Shown: positions 11,063-21,422 of the stretch, piece by piece
Layout: the number at the start of each line of letters is the position of its first letter
How positions within the stretch are numbered: the first letter of the stretch is position 1
NCBI GenBank assembly: GCA_963662175.1
Contig: OY759214.1
Coordinates: 97,550,115-97,614,114 of the forward strand
Source: Aradus depressus
Lineage: Eukaryota; Arthropoda; Insecta; Hemiptera; Aradidae
Direction of reading: 5' to 3'
Length of the DNA stretch: 64,000 nucleotides
Made by a program: the position numbers and the translations under genes
The notes under the pieces: generated by a model
The model's database searches: none
What the model saw: the letters and a program-made list of their open reading frames with translations, nothing else
What the model was told of the DNA's origin: nothing

Positions 11063-11343
11063 TGAATTTATTTATTATTTATAGATAATAATATCTTATA
11101 TATTGGTTGGATTATAGATTTGAAAGGGGAGATCCGGTTACTTAAATATCCTAATAACTGCCTTTGTAATGAATGTATCCACACGAAATTGAGTATAAGG
11201 TTTTAGAGTTCTCGATGTAAGGCAACTACAGTAGACTCTCCCTTATCCGGCGCTCGCAAAATAATACCTAATTTGTTAAACTAAAATTAACATTTAATTA
11301 TTAGATTATCAATTATGGATGTTGATTAGCGACTGTAGATTCT

Positions 11344-11447
11344 AATTGTAGGAATATTGAGGGTCAGTCAAAGATGGAACGACGAAACGTTGACATTTGA
11401 ATAGTCTTTTCTTCCATCTTTGACTGACCCTCAATATTCCAACAATT
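11344..11447. repeat. 36-bp inverted repeat (hairpin) nested in the pogo-like element
   Basis: Arms 11344-11379 and 11412-11447 pair with one mismatch around a 32-base spacer. The core is GGAATATTGAGGGTCAGTCA. It could be a small foldback element or a pre-miRNA-like hairpin; no target duplication is clear. Confidence 0.85.
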
Positions 11448-11545
11448 ATCAATTATATGAGCCACGTGTATTTACGGGCACATAATAATTCCGTTTCTCA
11501 CGAATCTTTTATGTATTTTTATTGTACATACATACATATGACACC

Positions 11546-11626
11546 AAGAAGTGGTGGGACTATGCAGCACGGAATAGTGTTGTGTTAGCGAAACAAAAGA
11601 AAATTACCGATTTTTTCAATAAATAA
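11546..11626 (+). pseudogene. Transposase C-terminal remnant (pogo/Tigger/CENP-B family)
   Basis: Twenty-six codons and a TAA read KKWWDYAARN...QKKITDFFNK. A basic stretch ending in I-T-D-F-F just before the stop is the usual C-terminus of jerky/Tigger/CENP-B-type transposases. Upstream the frame has no recognisable DDE domain. Together with the terminal repeats this fixes the family and the + orientation. Confidence 0.75.
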
Positions 11627-11984
11627 TATTTTTAGAATTTTAGATTTTGTTTTAAATATGTACGTAATTAAACTCAGATTTCAAAATATCTTTTTAATGC
11701 TTGGATAAATATACATATGTACGTACATATAATAAACCAATGTTCAGTATGTACATATTTGTCAATTTAATAAATGTTATCAACAAAATACATACGTGTT
11801 TTATTCCTTAGCTCACCCAAAAGCACATTTTTTACGCTTTAATTGATATATTTTTTCTCATTAATTGATGATTTCCGTTATCCGGCGTCACGTCGGTCCC
11901 GGCAACGCCGGATAAGGGAGAGTCTACTGTATTGATATTAAGCCATATCGTTTTGAATACTTTTGTGGTTTTGATTTTGCATAA

Positions 11985-12527
11985 GAAATTTCATGTCAAT
12001 ACTAAGGAAGTATTCAAAATTTTTGTTTTAACCCTTCCTCTAATCCCCCATTTCCTTTGACTGATTTAGCTGAAAATTTATACGTGTCGTCGTTGTGTGA
12101 TTCTGGATTCACATATTTCATGTCGATACTTTCATTATATCGGGAGTATCGCAGAGCAAGTAATACACCAAGTACAGTTCATGAAGTAGCTTTCTCGTTT
12201 GTACCCCTCATGAAATTGTTGGGGGGTGAGGAGGGGTGGGGCGGCGGTGGTTAAAGGAGCTCGTCTGATAACGCCATTGTAAGAAATAAAACAAATTAAA
12301 AAAAATTATAATTCTTAATTACAAAAAAAAAACATTGAGCAGAACTTAGTGAGATTGTGAAATTCTACCGGGAGTTATCGTGTTAACAGATACACACAGA
12401 CATTTCTTTTTTAATTTTTGGAATCATGTCGGAAAACATGAAATTCAGGTAAAAATTCAAAGTCAAATTTTTGAACGATTAAATAATTTGTCCTATACTT
12501 CCTATACCCCGGGAAGGTAATGAAGAG
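11985..12527 (-). repeat. H family copy, interrupted
   Basis: Core blocks TTTCATGTCGATAC and TATCGGGAGT at 12119-12160, and the left-terminal part at 12385-12527 with GGAAAACATGAAATTC. About 130 bases between (12245-12385) are not H-like. Confidence 0.65.
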
Positions 12528-12931
12528 CAGAAACGAATTTGGCTGTTGGTAGGGAAACATCTCGTATTCGCCGCAACGAATAAAGCTGTACCGACTTGGG
12601 AATAAATTTAAACCATATTTACAACTGACTTTAATTTCCTATAATAAAAAAACAGGAAAACAAAGGGAATACAGGGGATTGTGAAGTAAGATGTTGAGAA
12701 ACTTTATTATATTGTTTTTTTGAAAGGCGCCATTCTCATGTTAAGTTGAATCTTGTGAAGGAGCGTCAACAAAAGTCCCTCATTTCCAAACAGTACTACC
12801 ATCTTACTTTCCATAGGATCATAAGATAAATCCGTAGGTCTCTTCGTTTTGGTGGAACTTTGCTTTTTTCTTTTTATGTAAATTAAGAAAAAATACATTT
12901 CGAAAAACAGGAACAAAACAAGAAAAAGTAA

Positions 12932-13405
12932 ACCATCGGTGTATCACCGGCTATGTACCTCTCCAGAACACATTACGGTTTCGCTCTCCCTCTAAAGTCA
13001 ATTTTGGGCTAAAACTCAATATTTGACATATATCAGCAATTATAAGCGTGTTTGAGTTAAGCGTTCTTCTCTGGTCCCCCCCCCCCCCCCCCCTTTTTTC
13101 GGATGTGTTTTGAATTTAAATTTAAAATTTCATGTCGATATACATTGGCAGTTCTTAAAGTTTGTGGGTAACCCCTCCTTCTCTTTGACTGAATCGTCTG
13201 AAAATCACTAGGTGTCGTCCTAGTGAGATTCTGGATATGCATATCAAATTTCGTGACGATACATTCATTCTGTGGAGACACACACAGCCACTAACACAGA
13301 CAGGATTTTTTTTTTTCTTTTTCGGAGTTTTTTTGGAAAACATAAGATTTCGGTGAAAACTCAACATCAAATGTTTGACCAATTACATAACTTCCCCTAT
13401 ACACA
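12932..13405 (-). repeat. H family copy with C-run expansion
   Basis: Runs from CATCGGTGTATCACCGGC (right-end hairpin) to ATTACATAACTTCCCCTATA (left end). The internal C-run at 13077-13094 sits where the family has a short C-run. Overlapping frames are shadows. Confidence 0.8.
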
Positions 13406-14254
13406 ACAGTCAACAACAAAATTGTTGGTGGAAAAGGGCACATAGGCAGAGTAGCCGAGGCCCCACTTGGCGCGGGCTAGGCAGCTCAGAGCCTTGAAAG
13501 TGGCAAGTGGGTGATTCTCTGAAACTAAGGAAATCTGGGAATAAAAGTTAAAAAAATTTTTACTTAATTTTTTTTCATTTTTGTGGTGCATTTCGAATGG
13601 TCGCATCTACTTACATGAATTACTGTGAAAGTACTTCATAGAGATTCATAGTTAATGAGAAAGATTAAATTTAATAGGTTTAAAAAATAGGACTAATTTC
13701 AAGCAGCCTTTGGCCGCTAATAATAAACAGTCTAATAATAAACAGACACTTGTGTCGGTTGTCCTTTCTCTGATGGCAACAACATGGAGCGTCACGGTGA
13801 GACTCTGCCAGATCCGCACCTGAAGACTCTTTCAGCCCGGCCGCCCAAGGTTTTTCCCCTCAGTGTTTTCTTCTTTCTTTATACGTTTGTCTTTTACTTT
13901 CCTTTTCCTAAAACTTCTTGCCATTTCACACGGCACTTTGTCGTTTCATTTTCACACCTTCTATCATCATGGGCTTTGTTCTCTCTCCAGCCTTATGTAC
14001 CCAAGGTCTTTTCTAATCGTTGATTAATTGCTCACATGTTGAGCGCAAAAGTGTAGCCCAAATATTTACCCTCCTGAGACCCCCCCCCCCCCCCTCCCCC
14101 CCCCCTCCAAGGAATGTGTCCTGGTTCAGGGACCTCAATTCAACGAATTCGCCGAAGAACTTCAAATATCCACCAATCCAATTTCCCCTCCCCTCTTTAC
14201 AGTCAAATACCCAACACTTTGATATTTTTCTTCTCTGACGAAGAAATTATTATT
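13406..14254. other. Unassigned sequence with C-rich tract
   Basis: A C-rich run lies at 14080-14107. A slightly GC-richer stretch at 13780-13860 opens with an ATG but gives no known domain. A TAATAATAAACAG unit is repeated twice near 13718-13745. Confidence 0.4.
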
Positions 14255-14325
14255 AGTTATGTAATCGAACATAAACTCGATATTGAGTTTTCCGAAGAAT
14301 TTCATGCTTTCGGACCGAAGATACC
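14255..14325 (+). repeat. H family left-end scrap
   Basis: GTTATGTAATCG, CTCGATATTGAGTTTTCC and GAATTTCATG in H order. Confidence 0.6.
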
Positions 14326-14483
14326 AGTTAATTATGTGCTATTGGTAGAGGGCCTCTGCCTAAAAATTAGAAATGTTTTCAAATAAGAATTAGCATTATA
14401 CTTTCCGCTCCTTCTCGGACATTTTGCCGAAATATGATATCGAATGTTCACATCCTTACTCACAATTTTATATATAATAAAAC

Positions 14484-14627
14484 CCGAGGCCCTTAGGTTT
14501 TTTATCTGGAAACCTTAAGACGTTAGAGTCGGGCTCATGTCAACCAGAGTGACGAAAGAGCGTTCACGTAGTAGGCGATATGACCTTGTAGCTAAAGCCC
14601 GGGCATTAGTCATAATAACTATAATAA
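14484..14627 (+). mobile_element. SINE family S with internal deletion
   Basis: CCGAGGCCCTTAGG...TTATCTGG from behind the head is joined directly to AGAGTCGGGCTCATGTC...AAAGCCCGGGCATTAGTC of the tail half. Confidence 0.75.
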
Positions 14628-15225
14628 AATAATTTTCTATAAGAGTACATCGAATACTCTTAAAATCCTCGATGATTCTAACATTTTCATATGCTCTATC
14701 GTCAACATACGGCATATTTTTCTTTTCAACTTTATCCGCCGTCGTCATCCATACTCGAGAACTTTGAGTGTTGGAAAAGACACGAGCACCGAGTAGAGAA
14801 GGTCCAACGGTCTTTTTTTTTTTCTCTTCTTCTTTTTCTCTCCTCTTTAACAGAGGCCATTCATTGGTTTTGATAAGAGCCCAGCACGCGACCACCTCCC
14901 CGCACCTGAATGGCAGGGCACAGAGACGGTGCTTCTTGTGAATAGGACCGTGTCGAGATGTCGGCTTTTGTATGCCGCAACGAGTTCATTTAGCTTCAGT
15001 GCGTCACCAAACTACCTTTGTCAGAGAGAGCGCTATGCGAGTACAACGCATACCCTATGGATTGCTTATTCAACCAATACTTACTACCGAAAAGAACACT
15101 CATTTCGATAATTGTTATTGTTCCATTGTAGTTACCAATATTTTTCTTTCGTGAGTAGGTCTAGTTGCTAGTTGTTCTTTCTCAGCTATACTCATGAGTA
15201 CAATAAGTACCCGAAGTACTAGGTA
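14628..15225. other. Unassigned sequence
   Basis: The minus-strand 126-residue frame at 14515-14895 is half SINE translation; its N-terminal half (PLLKRREKEEEKKKK) is low complexity. Nothing else supported. Confidence 0.4.
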
Positions 15226-15352
15226 CACTACTACTAGAGTGCTCTTTCGACGCTTTGGTGGACATGAGCTCGTCTCTACAGTAGGAGTCCTAAATTTTGA
15301 CGACACAGGTTTATTCATTCAGGGTAGGGGTTTTTAACGAGTACCTAACATT
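15226..15352 (-). mobile_element. SINE family S tail-half fragment
   Basis: TGCTCTTTCG...GGTGGACATGAGCTCG...AGGAGTCCTAAATTTTG...AACGAGTACCT in inverted SINE order. Confidence 0.7.
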
Positions 15353-15461
15353 AGAAAAAGAAAAATGTAGTCCTTTTTTTTTCACACAAAAAGTATATTT
15401 AGGGTGAGCGCTTTCGATTGCTATACCATCCTCAAACTCAGTTATAAAAATTGCAATTCAT

Positions 15462-15642
15462 TAACTAGGAGCCAGTCAAATTAACTATGAGCCAGTCAAA
15501 TTAACTAGGAGCCAGTTAAATTAAATATGAGCCAATCAAATTAACTATGAGCTAGTCAAATTAACTATGAGCCAGTCAAATTAACTATGAGCCAGTCAAA
15601 TTAGCTATGAGCCAGTCAAATTAGCTATGAGCCAGTCAAATT
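15462..15642. repeat. 20-bp minisatellite, about nine units
   Basis: Head-to-tail units of ATGAGCCAGTCAAATTAACT with single-base changes (AGGAGCC, TTAGCT, GAGCTAG). Confidence 0.95.
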
Positions 15643-15654
15643 AAAAGAGAGTCT

Positions 15655-16035
15655 CCTCCCTATGTTCCCAACCTTACCCTCCATAATAATTTGAAAATTG
15701 CTTTTGTTATTGACCTCATCAAGTCCTGCTTCTCCAAATTCCACCATAATCCAGTTGCTTGACTCGTCATCTCATTCCCATCCAGATAATCCCCCCCGAG
15801 ACTGAGATGGTGCTGGCCGAGAGAGATGCCACTATAATCTAGCAAAAATATTTAGGGGTGACCAGCTTCAACCATTATATAATCCTCTCATCTTCAGCTC
15901 TCCTTTCTTTCTTGGTCTGCCCCCACAGGCGGGGCGAGAGGGAGGGGGGGATCACTCGAACCCCCGTGGTTTCTCTTGCCTCCATTAAGTTGGAGAGATG
16001 GGGATGACAGAGAACCGGGTGTGCTTCGAGTGGTC
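15655..16035. repeat. Family D repeat copy
   Basis: Shares CCCTCCATAATA...GACCTCATCAAGTCC, CTCATCTCATTCCCAT and GGTGCTGGCCGAGAGA with 36855-37060, and the GGTCTGCCCCCAC block with two other sites. Possibly the 3' part of an unknown retrotransposon. Confidence 0.45.
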
Positions 16036-16044
16036 TCGGGCTAC

Positions 16045-16580
16045 CGATTTACTTGAAAACAATAGGTGTCGTCTTTATTGAGTTCTGGAAACGCATAAAA
16101 AAATTGGCGATGATAAAGTTCAAAGTCACACAGAGAGAAGAAAAGTCATCCGTGAATCACTGGCTGAGAACTTCCCCAGCACAAATTAATCAATTATGCA
16201 CTCACTCTCTACATAATGGTCTCTGAATCCTCTTACTAAATGTTGTGTCGATACATTCATTAAATCGGCAGTTATTGGGATGTTTGAGCCCCTAATTCCT
16301 TCGGGCAGTTATTAGAGTTTTTGTGTTAAACTTCCCCCTTTCCTCTTGACTGAATTAGCTAAAAATCAATGAGACTCGTTCTTAGAGGGTTCTGGATACA
16401 CATGTAAAATTTCGAATCAATATATTTATTATGTCGGGACTTCTCGTGTTCATAAGCACACACGTTCATAGTTTTGTTTTCGTTTTTTGGAATAAGAAGG
16501 TAAGAAAACATGAAATTCCTTGAAAGTTGAAAACTTCTCATCTAATTTCTGACCGATTACTTAATTTCAGTTCATTTCCG
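16045..16580 (-). repeat. H family core scrap and full-orientation copy
   Basis: 16045-16110 is an isolated core piece. 16141-16580 runs from the right-end hairpin (TCCGTGAATCACTGG) through GAACTTCCCCAGCAC to GACCGATTACTTAATTTC near the left end. Confidence 0.75.
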
Positions 16581-16621
16581 AATTCAGATGTCCCTGAGTG
16601 AAACACCTACTAACTTTCAGC

Positions 16622-17240
16622 AAAAAAAAACATTAAGGCGTAGTCAAGGTCCACGCTGTAGATTTTCCGTGAAAACGTCGGGATAAAAACATTTTTCATT
16701 TTCCTATCGATGCTGCCTTAGCTCTTGCATTTGCTCGGCACTAGACTTTTTAGGTTTTTAAAATTCCTTTTGATACGAGCTTTCCTCTGATTTGCGTTTT
16801 CTATAGTTCCGCGCATATTTACGATTCATATGAGACGACATCTTTAATTTTTTTTGCAATTTTCAATTTAATACCGATTTTTACATATACTTCGGCTAAT
16901 ATTTTTATTGTTTCATTTTGAGTCCTAGTAGTGCTCCTCAAACTCTTTACAATGACACCCGAATCAACATCCTATCTAAACGCGTTATCATGCTACTCTA
17001 ATTTCTAATTTTACACAACGCTAATTCGCAACAATCATCCGCCGGCGCCCACACTATTCCGATAACGTCACAGGCAAAACAAACATTCACGTGCAGACTC
17101 TATCCATTGTGACCTCAACCGTTGTTATCGCATTATTAGTCTCGTAGTTATTATCAATTGAAATCTGACGGTATTTTGTAACACAAGAAAGTTTGACCGG
17201 CTATCAATGTGCTTCACGAGCGAATAGACGTTTTCACATC
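16622..17240 (-). repeat. Family E repeat, copy 1
   Basis: About 620 bases nearly identical to 38502-39125, starting in an A-run followed by CATTAAGGCGTAGTCAAGG and ending near AATAGACGTTTTCAC. The short minus-strand frame conserved in copy 2 is cut here by a TAA made by one substitution in a T/A run. Confidence 0.85.
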
Positions 17241-17254
17241 AAAACGACGAATTT

Positions 17255-17415
17255 AGAGGAGGAGCGAAAACTTAGTTGATCAAATTCCGCTGGGGAAGTA
17301 CAGTACAGTAGTTCTGTACCGTCGGAATATCTATACGGAAAATGTAGTCATTAGTTCCAGAGGAGGAGCGAAAACTTAGTTGCTTAATTCATTCTGGAAA
17401 AGTATATTCTTTCTT
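17255..17415 (+). repeat. Two H family right-end scraps
   Basis: GGAGGAGCGAAAACTTAGTT occurs at 17259 and 17360, each followed by the CTGGGGAAGTA or CTGGAAAAGTA end. They flank a short inverted GTACAGTAC...GTAC piece. Confidence 0.65.
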
Positions 17416-17998
17416 CTTCTTTTTTTTTATTTCCTCTTATAAAAGTAAATATATAATACAATAAAATAAAAAAAACAAAAAATAAATGTAGAAAATACGA
17501 GTGAGGTGGCGCAAGTACCGTATCTCGACGACTTAACATTTACGAGCGTGCTCGCATAAATTCTGCTCGTTTTATAGCGCTTCCCAAATATTCACCGACG
17601 GGTACTTCATTTACTTTTAATACTCTATATCTAATTAACATAACTTTATTGTCCATAATATATATATATTTATTTATTTAACAATTTGTCTTTTTTTCCA
17701 CTCTGATCTGCTATAATATACAAAAATAAATATCGGAATTATCCTCTATCCAGTTTTAATAATTAAAAAAAATTGAAGAATTTTATGTATTTAATAATTT
17801 CATGAAAATATTTATTGATTTCTTACTGCGAGGTTGAATTAAGAGTTTTTATATTTTAATTATTTATAATTTCTCTGTTAACATTACAAATATTTATCCT
17901 TCCAGACATGGTTGAAAAAATCATGTACAGTTTTTTGTGACGATGAATTCCGTTTCGAGTTTTTTTTTAGGAAATACCAAACATTTGTAACTTTATTT
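17416..17998. other. AT-rich sequence
   Basis: Nothing recognised; a 17510-17600 patch is less AT-rich. Confidence 0.4.
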
Positions 17999-18556
17999 TT
18001 ACTTCTCCAGATATACGAAGTATAGGGGAAGTTATGTAATCAGTCACTTCGATGCGGGAATTTTCAACGGAATTTCATGTTTTCCGACCTCTATTTTCTA
18101 AATATGGAAAAAAAAAATCTGTAAGTCTGTGAACACGATAATTTCCGATAGAATGAATGTATCGACATAAAATTTTATATGTGTTACCAAAATCTCATAA
18201 GAACGACCACTTATTAATTCACAGCGGAATTGGCAGAATGGAAGAGGGGGTTCAGAGGGGGGGGGGGGGGGGGGGGGGCACAACTCAAAAATAACTGCCG
18301 ATGCATTGCAAAGTCAAAACCCAATAAGGACATAACGTGTAAAATTTCAGCAATATCAGACGAAGGAGGGGGGGAGCTCAATTCAAAACTCCAATAACTG
18401 CAGATGTAATGAATTTATCACAATTTAGTATGAGGATACTTGTTGGAGGATGTTGAATATTAGCATAAAAGGTAGTCTGGTATTTCAGGGGGTGCGAAAA
18501 GTTAATTGATTGATTCGTTCTGGGGAAGTACAATGCCGGTGATTCACTAAAGACTT
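17999..18556 (+). repeat. H family, reference full-length copy
   Basis: The left end is TACTTCTCCAG followed by a hairpin (CTATAC-type stem, here ATATACGAAGTAT) and GGGGAAGTTATGTAATC. Then come GGAATTTCATGTTTTCCGACC, a T/G-rich CTGTAAGTCTGTGAACACG segment and two to three diverged internal repeats of about 140 bp (marker: AATGAATGTATCGACA...AAATTT). The right end is TTCTGGGGAAGTA plus a GCCGGTGATTCAC hairpin and a T-run. A G-run of more than 20 bases sits at 18256-18278. There is no coding capacity. Near-terminal inverted motifs, small end hairpins and internal tandem repeats resemble Helentron-associated (DINE/HINE) elements; a foldback or MITE origin is the alternative. No flanking duplication was found, which fits a Helitron-like mechanism. 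Confidence 0.75.
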
Positions 18557-18924
18557 TTAAGAGTTTTTATTATTATTTTTTATTTACTCCGAAATTGCTT
18601 ACTGTTTGTTAAGAGTGTCTACAAATGTACATCTCAGGCAAATTTGGAGAGATTTAAACCGGGTTTTGACTTGCGACGACTGTACTAAGAGTTTAGCTGA
18701 CAAAATTTACATCAGATACAATTCTAAACTCATTTTCATAAATATGTTTTTAATATTAGTAGTGTTTTTTTCCAAAATATACGAGTATATATGATGTGGC
18801 CATAACAAAAGTGTAACCATGTTTTTACAAATCACTCCCCCCTTCCCCATCTCAAATTCATTTCAACCTAGCATTACTGAGTATAAGAATGTCCTATGAA
18901 AGTTATGGCATCATCGAGTTTCTT

Positions 18925-19390
18925 TGTTTCATTGTAGGTTCAGCGTAATTCTGAGAGTGACAGTATTATAACCAATTGTTCTATCTGAAATCTGAGAGCA
19001 AATTAACTCTTCGATATTTTACAAGGACCATTTTTGGTAAGAACCAATTTTTCGATAGGGGCAGAGCATTTTCGGCAGGTATCTCAAAAACGGAGCGACT
19101 TTCGAAAAACATTATTTCATATAAAATGTACCTTTTCGTTTTCTCTACAACTTTTATTTGTAAAGATTTTTGATTACCTTCGTTTATTTTTCAAAATTTA
19201 CTTAGGCCCCAAAGTGAAGTTGTCATAATTTTTTCTAAGTTAGCACATGTGGTAAATTCATTTCAAATTTCATGTTCATAGCTACACTCATGCACAAACA
19301 CACTGAAATTTCTAATTCCGTTAAAAATTCGATCTCGGATTTTCACACTATTACAATACTTTCTCATACTATAGGTATGAGAAAGTAAAA
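18925..19390 (+). repeat. Family C repeat, best-ended copy
   Basis: Matches 35640-36117 in AACCAATTTTTCGATAGG, the TTTTCGGCA/GTATCTC block, CAAATTTCATG..CACAAACAC and GATCTCGGATTTTC. It ends in a perfect hairpin (CTTTCTCATAC, TATAG-type loop, GTATGAGAAAG) plus TAAAA, the same plan as the left end of H seen inverted. Confidence 0.65.
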
Positions 19391-19672
19391 ATTAGTCATT
19401 ATGATGTTACCGCTTATCAATATTATGACCAGATATTTTTACGGTACCCTATTAAGACCTCGGCTTCCTGTTAATTAGCAACCCATGCTTACGTAGGTTT
19501 TACTGTTTGTTGTATTTCTATTCTCTCTGTAAGAAGGACTGCAAGTATATACATTGTAGCTAACGTAAGTGTTGGTGGGTTGGTCTATGAAAGAGACATC
19601 AAAATGATCTAAAAGAGGTTTACCTAGCTTATCTGTCAACATCCTTGGGGCTATCTCAATAGACGTCTTCTT

Positions 19673-19956
19673 TCTAGATCCGAGTTGACGACACACTCAG
19701 AGGATCATACAAGGTGCTTGACCCTAGCCAGAGCTTGACTCTTGGAAAGTGACAACTTTACCAGAACTCTAGATCCGAGTTGACGACACACTCAGAGGAT
19801 CATACAAGGTGCTTAACCCAGCCAGGGCTTGACACTTGGAAAGTGACAACTTTACCAGAACTCTAGATCCGAGTTGACGACACACTCAGAGGATCATATA
19901 CGGTGCTTGACTCTATCAGAGCTTGACACTTAGAAAGTGACAACTTTACCAGAAAT
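19673..19956. repeat. Three tandem units of about 95 bp
   Basis: Units begin TCTAGATCCGAGTTGACGAC at about 19673, 19768 and 19863 and end TTTACCAGAA. The unit-flanking minus-strand frame 19475-19696 (73 codons, GTG start) has gene-like codon composition but no recognised domain. Confidence 0.9.
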
Positions 19957-19989
19957 CTAGTGTCCATCTTACTGGGTAGAATCTACTAC

Positions 19990-20723
19990 TTGAACATGGA
20001 TACAAGAATTTGAACTTTATTATTTTCATGTGGTTTTTTCCTCCAATGTTTTTTTTTTTTTTTTTTTTAATTTGTTTTGTTTTTATCAATGACGTGTTCA
20101 GACATAATGGGGCCCCCTTCTCAGGCTTCTTGAAAAATGTACAACTTAAAGCACTTTTGTCAAAAATTAATGAGGCAAGAGTAGAGGGAGGGAATTTCAG
20201 TTATTTGATTCATGACCACTCGAGGTTATAGAACGTGATCAGAGATCATGCTGGCTGGTTCAGAGAAATTAAATTTTTGAAAGAGGAAAGATTTTTTGCC
20301 ATGATTATAACTGGTTGTTCCGTATTGTAAGCAAAGACTGTATCGCCTAATAAGTATGCAAGATAAGAGAAGATTCAGGAACCCTTGACATGTGTTTTGG
20401 GGGACTGAGGTGACAAACAGAGGTGTAAAACATGTGAAGAAGTGGACAGCTGCTGTCTGTGTGAGAGGCACCTGACGGAAGACAGTTAGGATGCCAAGAG
20501 CGTTCGGCCTGTGAGCCTTCTGTTTCCCAAAAGTTGGAGACACCTTGGCGAGAGATTGGTAGTCGATGGGGAAGGTGTGAAACGCAACGTGCATAATCCA
20601 CGGAGGGGCATTCCTGGGGAAACACGTGACTGAGCAGAGGACACACAACAGACCGACATCATTGCCAAAATTATTGGGGTCTTGGATTCCTGGGGATCGA
20701 GGGCACTGGAAGTTCAGTGGAAC
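19990..20723. other. Unassigned sequence with GC-richer open frames
   Basis: A minus-strand frame at 20226-20648 (140 codons) and two overlapping frames fall in a patch of more even base composition. Cys/Pro/His are frequent but no motif is recognisable. It may be non-coding or a decayed exon. Confidence 0.3.
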
Positions 20724-20893
20724 TGTGCTAGTCTACTGAGCTCAAGATGGCGGGTTCCAAACCCGGCCAACACCTATTTCAGGTAAGTAAACCAGAGTAG
20801 GCAAAATTTATGACTACCACAGTAGAGTCGGAGTGCTACTGTTACTCCCACAAGACAACGAAAGAGTGATCTAGTAGTAGGCGATATGACTCA
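20724..20893 (+). mobile_element. SINE family S, head and tail with middle deleted
   Basis: TACTGAGCTCAAG, a B-box region GGGTTCCAAACCCGGCC, then CACAGTAGAGTCGG...TAGTAGGCGATATGAC. The CCGTCCTTCGG block is absent. Confidence 0.75.
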
Positions 20894-20974
20894 CATTCCG
20901 GAGGATCTTCATTCTTAGCATAAGAAAACAGTCGTCGGTGCACCCCCGGCTATGTACTTCCCCAGCACGAATTA

Positions 20975-21422
20975 TAAATATATGTGGTGGGCTGGTGTTT
21001 TACACCTAGGGTCCTAAGCATCCAGTGCTCTTATCCCTTCCCTGGAATTTTTTTATTTTTTGTTACCTGTATGTTTATACTACCTAAACCAAGTCCTTCA
21101 TGAAGTACCCAGTCTCCCAGTTTTCTTAATGAACCTGAGAATGCTCCCGTGGTCCAATCTTCCAAAATCTTCCTCTGTGATTACATCTTTACCTAACATT
21201 TGGAATCTCAGGATCCCATCCTTCAATACCTAGAACTCCCCTCCCAGGAAGATCTTCGACTGTCTGCATGTGGTCTTTTCTCTCCACATACGCTCCAAAA
21301 GATCCTTAGTCCATTCTTTAATCCGGGTTCGGTATGCCTCCCGTGATATTCCTAGTAGTGGCTCTGGCCCCATAAAGGGCATTCTTTGGCTAGTCGGTCT
21401 GCCTCCTCGTTTCCGTCCATAT
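20975..21422 (-). mobile_element. 5'-truncated LINE insertion with 14-bp target duplication
   Basis: The insertion is flanked by CCCAGCACGAATTA at 20961-20974 and 21423-21436, the target-site duplication. The 3' end is at the left: ...GTAAAACACCAGCCCACC with a short A/T tail. The body codes for the RNase H end of a LINE reverse transcriptase polyprotein. It differs from the LINE at 44-46 kb. Confidence 0.85.
21045..21422 (-). pseudogene. LINE RNase H C-terminal domain, frameshifted
   Basis: At the truncated 5' edge one frame reads GNEEADRLAKE, the last RNase H motif with its acidic residue. A frameshift follows, and the frame from 21430 continues FMGPEPLLGISREAY, IKEWTKDLLERMW and CRQSKIFL, the usual sequence after RNase H in I-group LINEs. 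Farther on, a piece FQMLGKDVITEEDFGRL...ILRFIKKTG matches the short segment closing such ORFs. The reading needs at least two frame changes, so it is dead. Confidence 0.8.

Larger units (their letters stand above)
11229..11929 (+). mobile_element. Pogo/Tigger-like element, non-autonomous
   Basis: A 24-bp perfect terminal inverted repeat, starting CAGTAGACTCTCCCTTATCC, occupies 11229-11252 and 11906-11929. TA flanks both ends (11227-11228 and 11930-11931). A transposase C-terminal remnant and a nested hairpin lie inside. The left arm is followed by AT-rich filler, and a second partial copy of the repeat (TTCCGTTATCCGGCG) lies near 11875. Confidence 0.88.

Noticed and set aside
15462..15642. 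CRISPR-like array
   Set aside because: Units are head to tail with no unique spacers, in a eukaryotic context. The same applies to 23884-24100 and 32535-32965.
20226..20648. 140-codon minus-strand gene
   Set aside because: Three overlapping frames on the same strand are open, a sign of base composition, and no domain is recognisable.
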